64,000 bases of DNA from Hermodice carunculata. Its lineage: Eukaryota; Annelida; Polychaeta; Eunicida; Amphinomidae. Shown piece after piece: positions 56,541 through 64,000 of the stretch. Within the stretch, counting starts at the first letter, position 1. Every line of letters starts with the position of its first letter. The DNA lies in the NCBI GenBank assembly GCA_964020975.1, contig OZ026624.1:28488331-28552330 (forward strand), written 5' to 3'. The notes under the pieces were generated by a model. The model saw only the letters and a program-made list of their open reading frames with translations. It searched no databases and had not been told where the DNA came from. Made by a program: the position numbers and the translations under genes.

Positions 56541-57198
56541 AACTGTCATATTAAAGAAACGGATATACGCTGAAAGAAACAGAAATGTAGGCCTGTAGAC
56601 ACAAAGACATGCAAGTGTGTGTGAATCTTAGTCCATTTGGAAATACTGAAAGGAATGGGTAGCCTATATATTGATGTGTATGCCTAGGCTATGCAACAAA
56701 TCCTAAATTACCAATCCACAAAGTGGCTTGATCAACTTGCAAGATAAACACCAAAATCACTCTTTATTTTCATGCCCCTGATTCCAACCAAAATTTTAGA
56801 CCAAAGATGCCATGATGCCAATATGTTCACTATTAAGCTATCTGCGATTATGTTTGCGCTATTTCATGTGCAGACAACAACAGAAGAAATCCATCTCTTT
56901 CAATGCAAACCTGGACGTGTGTTATGTAAAATCAACATTTTCTGATAATATCGCCAACACTTTTCTTGTTTCGCCTTATTTGCCCGCCCCCCCCCCCCCC
57001 CCCCCCCCGATATGCCTTCCTCAGACCCAACGCTTATGGATCATAACCACAGAAAAATAGGTCACTGACACCAATGAAATATCGGCTAGGTCCATTTTAG
57101 AAATTATAACTATTTGTTTCTTTGTTAATCTTGCTTTGTTACCGGCTTTCTTTTTATATTTCTGTCGGTTCATTTGTTAACATGAAAGAAAGCCTTAG

Positions 57199-57200
<2 letters not shown>
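56541..57200. other. intergenic with a poly-C run
   Basis: C tract at about 56984-57008. Nothing else recognised. Confidence 0.5.

Positions 57201-57263
<63 letters not shown>
57201..57263. repeat. (CT)n microsatellite
   Basis: About 31 CT units. Confidence 0.95.
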
Positions 57264-57265
<2 letters not shown>

Positions 57266-57519
57266 CACACTATTTCAGATAAGGGTTTTTTTTGGCTGTA
57301 ATGTCTAAAGATGCCCTCTCGTGGTGTTTGTGTCAACTAAAACAGAAGCAGCATTGTATTTTGATTACGTGATATAAGAAGGGAGTTCGCAAAACAGTGC
57401 ACCTGAGGGAAAATATATTGTGTTCCTTTATTAAAAGTGTAGAAGTGGCCTACCTGTACAGTTACATGGGCTACAGCGCATGCAATCAGTGCACTATGCT
57501 GGGGGGTGCATTTTTTTTC

Positions 57520-57522
57520 AAT

Positions 57523-57601
<79 letters not shown>

Positions 57602-57602
57602 T
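57520..57602. repeat. (TTTA)n microsatellite
   Basis: About 20 uninterrupted TTTA units after a short T run. Confidence 0.95.
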
Positions 57603-58009
57603 TGCCTTTTTACTATGCTGTTTAATATAACACGGAAACTATACTACATTTAAAAGTGTAGAATTGCACATGCACCTGTATACTTTCTTACTTTTTGAAA
57701 GCCTTGTTAGATTTCCTTTACAGAATGAGAATCTGGTGTAAAAAATAAAAATTTGTAAAATCTAAAAGAATTTGCAACTAAATGGAAAATATTAGCAAAT
57801 TACATGTACATAGAAATGGCTTTGTAAGTATGTATGTTTGTACATTTCGTTTGGTTCTGAAAACATATCTGAATGTTTTGTTCCTATTTTTATATTTATT
57901 ATTTTGTAGAAATAAAGAAATACAAATGAGCTACTTACGTATGTAGAGAAACTGTGGTAACATTACAAACATTGAACGAAAGAAAAAGATGAACAGCAGG
58001 ATGAACAAC

Positions 58010-58730
58010 GCAAAAGATGACAAAACGCATTTTTTTTTTCAGATGGCCGTGACTTTGACCTTCATCATTTAGGGATAAAGTGTAGATAAAAAAAGCATGT
58101 TCCAACTCACAGGCTGTAGAACTCAAATTTACTGAAATCAGATGAAACTTTTCTGGGGTGTGAAGAAACGTTAATTTTCATAGAAGTAGATTATGACCTG
58201 AGAAAAGTATGACCAAGACCTTCAACATGAAAGTGCCGATAAAAAAAATGCATATATCCATACGTTAGTTGTAGGAGTAGAATTCAATTTCTTTTAAATC
58301 AGGTGAATTTTAAGTAAGTGGGTCATAACCCCGGGAATATACGTCCTTGACTGAGGGATAGTGTAGGTAAATTTATAAAATGATATCCACAAAATATCTA
58401 AAGAAATTGATATATTTGAAATCAAACTATCTGAATTATCAGGAAACACAATTTAACATTAAAAAGGCTCATGAACACGGAAAAATACGACCTTGGCTTT
58501 CAACAATCAGGAATAAATTGTGGATAAAAAAATTTAATTCCCAAAATGAGAGCCAAGTGGGTTTCAACCAAACACTCCTCAAAACTTTACATTATGTTCA
58601 TTCCTACACAGACCACAGTATAAACAAACGAACAAATAGAACACAGCGAACCAAAAATTCAATCAAAATCAGTTCATATTACCTCAGCAGGTACTTGTGT
58701 GATAAATTTTAGCAACGTCTGTTTCTAAGA
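58010..58730. repeat. degenerate tandem units of unknown family
   Basis: Phrases such as GACCTTCA-C-AT, GGGATA-AGTGTAG-TAAA and AAATCAGGTGAA recur at roughly 150-base spacing (near 58060, 58215, 58335, 58490). No ends were identified. Confidence 0.4.
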
Positions 58731-58779
58731 TTTTGTTGTTGTTGTTGTTGTTGTTCTTGTTCTTGTTCTTGTTCTTGTT
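58731..58779. repeat. (TTG)n/(TTCTTG)n microsatellite
   Basis: TTG units pass into TTCTTG units. Confidence 0.9.
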
Positions 58780-58950
58780 GTAGATACTATAACAATAAAC
58801 ACTGAACAGAAAGACAAACAGATGGAAGGAAACAACATGAAACACAACGAGCCTTCCCCCAAACGTGAAAGTATAAAAAGCGGCATTGAAATGATATTAT
58901 AACGTGAGGGCTCAGCATCGTCATCAACAAACCATTCTATTCTGAAGTTC

Positions 58951-60935
58951 AACACATGACGGTGGCAGTCCTGTGCGCAGCTGACTATGAGACTGAAGTG
59001 GTCCCGTGACCTTCGGAATTGCATCAAGATCACCTTTATAAGACCATTATCATGTGATAAAATCCAAGTGCTGGCTCAGAAAAGTCCCGGTGACCACTCA
59101 AAATAATGGATCAAAGTTCTGAAGTTACAACTAAAAATAAAAAAAAAAGACCTGGCATTGACCAGTAGCAACCCTAGGCCTAGGATCTACAATTACCAAT
59201 ATATGAGTAAATGTGGCAGTTACTCCTTTCAATGTCACTCATGGTCAAAATTAACAAGACCAAAAGAAACGTCACGGGACTTTCCTACTAATATTGGCCT
59301 ATATGATCCACCATTACAACGATATAAGCCAACCTGTCAGTTTGGCTTTTGAAGGTCACTCAAGGTCAAAATCAATAACACCAAAGAAAACCCCATTTAA
59401 TACACGATATTATGATTAAGATATCATAAGCCAATATGTGAGATTTGTTGAGGTCCCCCTCACCCCCTCCCCCCCCCCCCCCCCCCCAACAAAAAGCTTC
59501 GATTCCCTATCTGGAATGCATGATTATTGCATCATCACCTTCATAAATTTGGTAAAGGCCGGCATGGTGAATACATATTACAAAAGCCACACATTCCATA
59601 CACGAGTTTTCACAATATTGCAATATATGAACTGTACTGCTAAACACTTGTGCAGCAGTGGCACATATCAGCACAAGGTACCAACGTTTGATATCTCATA
59701 GCTTTGTCAAAAATTAACAAATCTCCATCATTTTGGCAACTCGCATCACATCATATTCTGATAAAATTTAACAAATGTGCTCTGCCGCTCTGGAGAAGGA
59801 TTTAACAATAGCTTTATTACACAAATGCTTACCAGGGCAATATGCCAGGTAGTTCTCAAGAAGAAAAGATACATTTTTTTTTTCAAAAAATAAATTTTAA
59901 CAAGACATGTTTGTAAAACACATAGACGCCCCCCCCCCTTACTGTCATTATGTTCGCCCTCATTACCCTGTTGATAGAACTACAAGGGGCACTCATGACC
60001 CTAGGAAGTGGATGCAGAAACCAAATTCACCAAAGTAGCCTTGTGACCGTGGACATTACGCCAAGTTCCCCCTTCTTTGAAGCTGATCTAGCCCTAATAA
60101 ATAATCAAAAACATCCACAAAATAAAAGCTCTGGCTAAAAAAACTTCTGCAGTCATTAAGCAGATACCAATTTCAGTAATGTGACTCTGTGACCTTGGGA
60201 ATTGACACAAAGTCAACCATTTCAGAACTTGACCTAGCTCTTATAGAAAGCTATATTCATGTGCAATATAAAGGCCCTAGGTAAGAAAACATCTTTAGTT
60301 ATCATGCGGAAACTAAGTTCACCAATAGGACTCTAGGTGGTGACCTTGGGAATTTGGTCAAGGTAATTCGTCTTCTAAGCTGACCAAGCCCTAATTAAGG
60401 ACTATTACCATGTGCAATACTGAAGTCATAACTTTAATTCTGAGTTGTAATAATGGAAACAAAGTTCACTAAAGTCACCTTAAATTCTGATCTTTAAATT
60501 TAGGTAACGGTCACCCATCTTCAAACTTGACTTGGCCATGCATAAGGACCATACGCCTTTGCAATATACAGGTCCTATCATGAAAACTTCTTGCTGTGCG
60601 GAAACCAAAACTAACTACAATACCTCTGTGACCTTGGAAATAGGGTCAAGGTCGACCACCTTCATACATCACCTGGCCCTTATACTAGAGTATGATTACC
60701 TAGGCACTGTCAAAGTTCTATCTCCAAAACTTCTTGACTTATGGTGCAGACACCACAGTCTCTCTACCGACCGACGGACATGAGCAAAGCTATATGCCCC
60801 GCCTTCTTCGAAGGGGGGCATAAAAATTCATTTTTAAAAATCCATCACCTCCTTTGCAAATTTGGTAGTTAGTGTCGTCAGTGGTCGTACTTACCGGCAC
60901 ATGGTCCCAAAGTTTCATATCCCATAACTTTATAT

Positions 60936-60967
<32 letters not shown>

Positions 60968-61072
60968 AAACATTTCCCCATCACTTTTGGAAAATTGCAT
61001 CCCTCTTACATAAGATTATATTCTGACAATATTTTAAAGAATTTAGCTTAGCTGACAAGTCAGTTGATCTTA
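58951..61072 (+). mobile_element. B-family element with a nested third-family element (B4)
   Basis: The left end is decayed (GGCAGTCCTGTGCGCAGCTG, then AC) and the right end is AGCTTAGCTGACAAGTCAGT, then TGATC. Interior sequence resembles the B1 left part (ACTGAAGTGGTCCCGTGACC, AAGGTCACTCAAGGTCAAAA). A C tract lies at 59465-59487. The element at about 59928-60826 interrupts it: similar CATCACCT-C-AAATTTGGTA sequence occurs on both sides. Confidence 0.6.
59928..60826 (+). mobile_element. third tandem-repeat family with GGGGGCATAA end (C1)
   Basis: About five units of roughly 150 bases share GTGACCTTGG-AATT, AAGGTCA-CC, TTATAC-AGGACTATTACC and GTGCAATAT. The right end is a hairpin (TATGCCCC, inner CCTTC/GAAGG, GGGGGCATA) after ACCGACCGACGGACA. 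The left end is placed at a CGCCCCCCCCC run by weak similarity only. Confidence 0.6.
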
Positions 61073-61281
61073 ATGTTCTGACAATATTCAACAAATCCAG
61101 AAAGTTTAGTATTCATTTTTATTGACAAAATTATTTGATAAATAATAAGAATAAGCAGTTTTGATTGGATGATTCCCATCACGTGGGGCTTTTCTATTCC
61201 ATGATGTCTACTGGCCAGTTGACATTAACTTTGTATATGCGTATGCTTCACTGTCGTGTGCCACTGTGGGACGAAAAAGGC

Positions 61282-61567
61282 AGAGGCGGAGGTCGACATT
61301 GGTTTTTTATTTTCTGGTCGATATCCACAGCATGTCTATTATTTGTTCTTTGTATATCACTATTTAGGAATTCATCACTTTTTAACAGTAATCCACAGCA
61401 TGTCTATTATTTGTTCTTTATAATTACTATTTAAGAATTCATCACTTTTTAACAGTAAATATGGACAATAATGTTCTTATTATTTAAAAATATAATTATG
61501 GACTTTTCAGTGGATAGACAATCTGTGGATATCGACCAGAGAAAAACCAATGTCGACCTTCGCTTCC
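61282..61567. repeat. inverted repeat with internal tandem duplication
   Basis: Arms 61291-61330 (GGTCGACATTGG to CTGGTCGATATCCACAG) and 61523-61558 are inverse complements with few mismatches, extending weakly outward. Between them a 68-base unit starting CCACAGCATGTCTATTATTT occurs at 61325 and 61393. It resembles a foldback MITE, but no target duplication could be fixed. Confidence 0.8.
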
Positions 61568-61600
61568 CCTCGGTCGACATTAGTTTTTATTATCGATAGT

Positions 61601-61652
61601 TGAGTTACTGTGTATCATATATATATATATATATATATATATAGTAACTCAA
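61601..61652. repeat. (TA)n tract framed by TTGAGTTACT inverted arms
   Basis: TTGAGTTACT on the left and AGTAACTCAA on the right flank (AT)n at 61617-61643, so the whole forms one long hairpin. Confidence 0.85.
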
Positions 61653-62934
61653 ATACCGTGCGACTAATTTAAATGAATATGCCTTCAATAGATAGGCTAA
61701 CTTATGCCATGCACATATTTGCCTAGTTTGCAAATTTTACATATCATTTGTTTCATTTCAAAGTCAAGTGGCATCTCCACTTTGAACAGGTTCTGATAAG
61801 CCAAGTCACTAGCTCAGCCCAGCCCAAAGACATGCTGATTGAGATCAGAGGTCATTTAACAGAGGAAGTGTTCTCTTCCCATTCGACTTACTCTGAGAAC
61901 CAGAACCAAACTTTTAACTTTTATAAATTTCTTGGACTAGTTTCACGGATATTTTAAAACTGTATAGCCTCTAGATGATGACAAACAACAGCAAACTTCT
62001 TAATAAATGAAGCTATCATCTGAAACAATTCTTTCTAAAGCTTTGATTTACATCTGCACATTTCTATGTTAAGGGAGTGAAGCTTGTATTGAATGGCCTG
62101 CGACCTAATTAGAGGAGCACGCCTCACTAAGCATGTTAAGCTGAGATGGCTATTTGGCCTTTTTTTCTATAAACTGTGTACTCTCCTTCTTTTTCTTTTT
62201 TTTTTAACTGTCTTTCATAGATGGTCTCCCTCAAGGCACACATTTGACCAAGTAAATTACTTCTTTGAGTCAAAGGCCAAAGTCAAATTGGTCTTCAAGC
62301 CAGAAAATGTTTCGAAATGTGACTGTGATGGTGACAAAATGGTGCGCATCTCTAAGCAAATCCAGCACCTATACATGTATGAAGACTGAACTGCAGGCAT
62401 GGAATACTGGAGGCAGGGGAGGCTTTCTCCTGATCACTTTGGGGTTCAAAGATGTCTAGTTAAATACTTTTAATAGTTCACGACTCTTCAGAATTTAATC
62501 TCATTTAACATATCTTAAACTATTTCAGCTATTTAAATCATACTACATCCCTGTTATATCCATTCTGATTTTATGAGGCATTTTTTCCGATTTTGCTAAT
62601 TTCAGATAATTATATCTCTAACTGGACATCCAAACATTTGCATACTAAAGAGACCAATCTCACTGTCCTTTCAGTTCTACTCGGTGTCTGCCCTTTGGCT
62701 ACAGGATCACTTGTTTAGCACTGAAAAAGTGACTCAATTTGTAAATGATCTACTTTGATCAACATTTCAACAGAATACAATGCAACACATATTACCACTG
62801 GCCAAGGTGATAATGGACAACTTCCTGATTTGTTTATTAGTCCATGATATTGAAAAAGGTGACAGCGTACTTTTATTACCGTGACTATCAAGAAATCTTG
62901 CAGTCCAGAGCAGACCAAGTGCAGCAGAGATAGC
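61653..62934. other. intergenic, nothing recognised
   Basis: Open frames near 62.1-62.4 kb show no family I know. Confidence 0.5.
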
Positions 62935-62937
62935 ATG

Positions 62938-63872
<935 letters not shown>

Positions 63873-64000
63873 ATGAGAATAAAACCTTTTGGTCATGATC
63901 ATGTCACTATAAAAAAGAAGCTCTATACTCAATTCATTACTTACTGGTGCTGGTATATTAGACATGCACCACTAGGCCTCCCAACATAGCATGCAAGGAG

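Noticed and set aside
58380-58712. 110-codon plus-strand frame
   Set aside because: It falls in degenerate tandem repeats, is Asn/Lys-rich as expected from AT-rich sequence, and has no known motif.

Overview
The window is eukaryotic nuclear DNA from an animal, most likely a marine invertebrate with a large, AT-rich, repeat-rich genome. The evidence is one spliced protein gene with introns of 3.6 to 16.5 kb, dozens of long microsatellites, several fragments of non-LTR retrotransposons (LINEs), many short DNA transposons, and two high-copy families of tandem-repeat elements. I cannot name the species.

The one host gene I can support is a beta-tubulin on the minus strand. It runs from a start codon at 54641 to a stop at 23555, in four exons of 57, 109, 356 and 825 coding bases. 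Together they encode 448 residues with no internal break. The first two exon boundaries (after codon 19, and inside codon 56) match the classic animal beta-tubulin positions. The third, after codon 174, uses a GC-AG intron. The acidic tail holds EGEF, the motif linked to axonemal beta-tubulins.

Region by region: 1-12.3 kb is intergenic, with tandem-repeat elements, a TTAA-flanked MITE built around a 66-base perfect palindrome, microsatellites and two LINE fragments. The stretch 12.3-17 kb is a stack of tandem-repeat elements, one nested in another. The stretch 17-23.3 kb is nearly featureless apart from a recent 135-base tandem duplication. The stretch 23.3-54.8 kb is the tubulin gene, whose introns hold more elements, five TA- or TTAA-flanked MITEs and an inverted pair of exon-like sequences. 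The stretch 54.8-64 kb is intergenic again, with a LINE fragment, large microsatellites, another tandem-repeat element with a third family nested in it, and an inverted-repeat element.

The main discovery is the shared architecture of two families with unrelated sequences, here called P and B. Each has a left-end hairpin followed at once by a short motif, and a right-end hairpin whose arm is the inverse complement of that motif. Between the ends lie tandem units (about 140 bases in P, about 500 in B). In P a microsatellite grows at a fixed point just inside the right end. This matches non-autonomous Helentron-type rolling-circle elements (the DINE-1 and bivalve pearl type) better than cut-and-paste MITEs, but I see no Rep/helicase gene, so the class is inferred.
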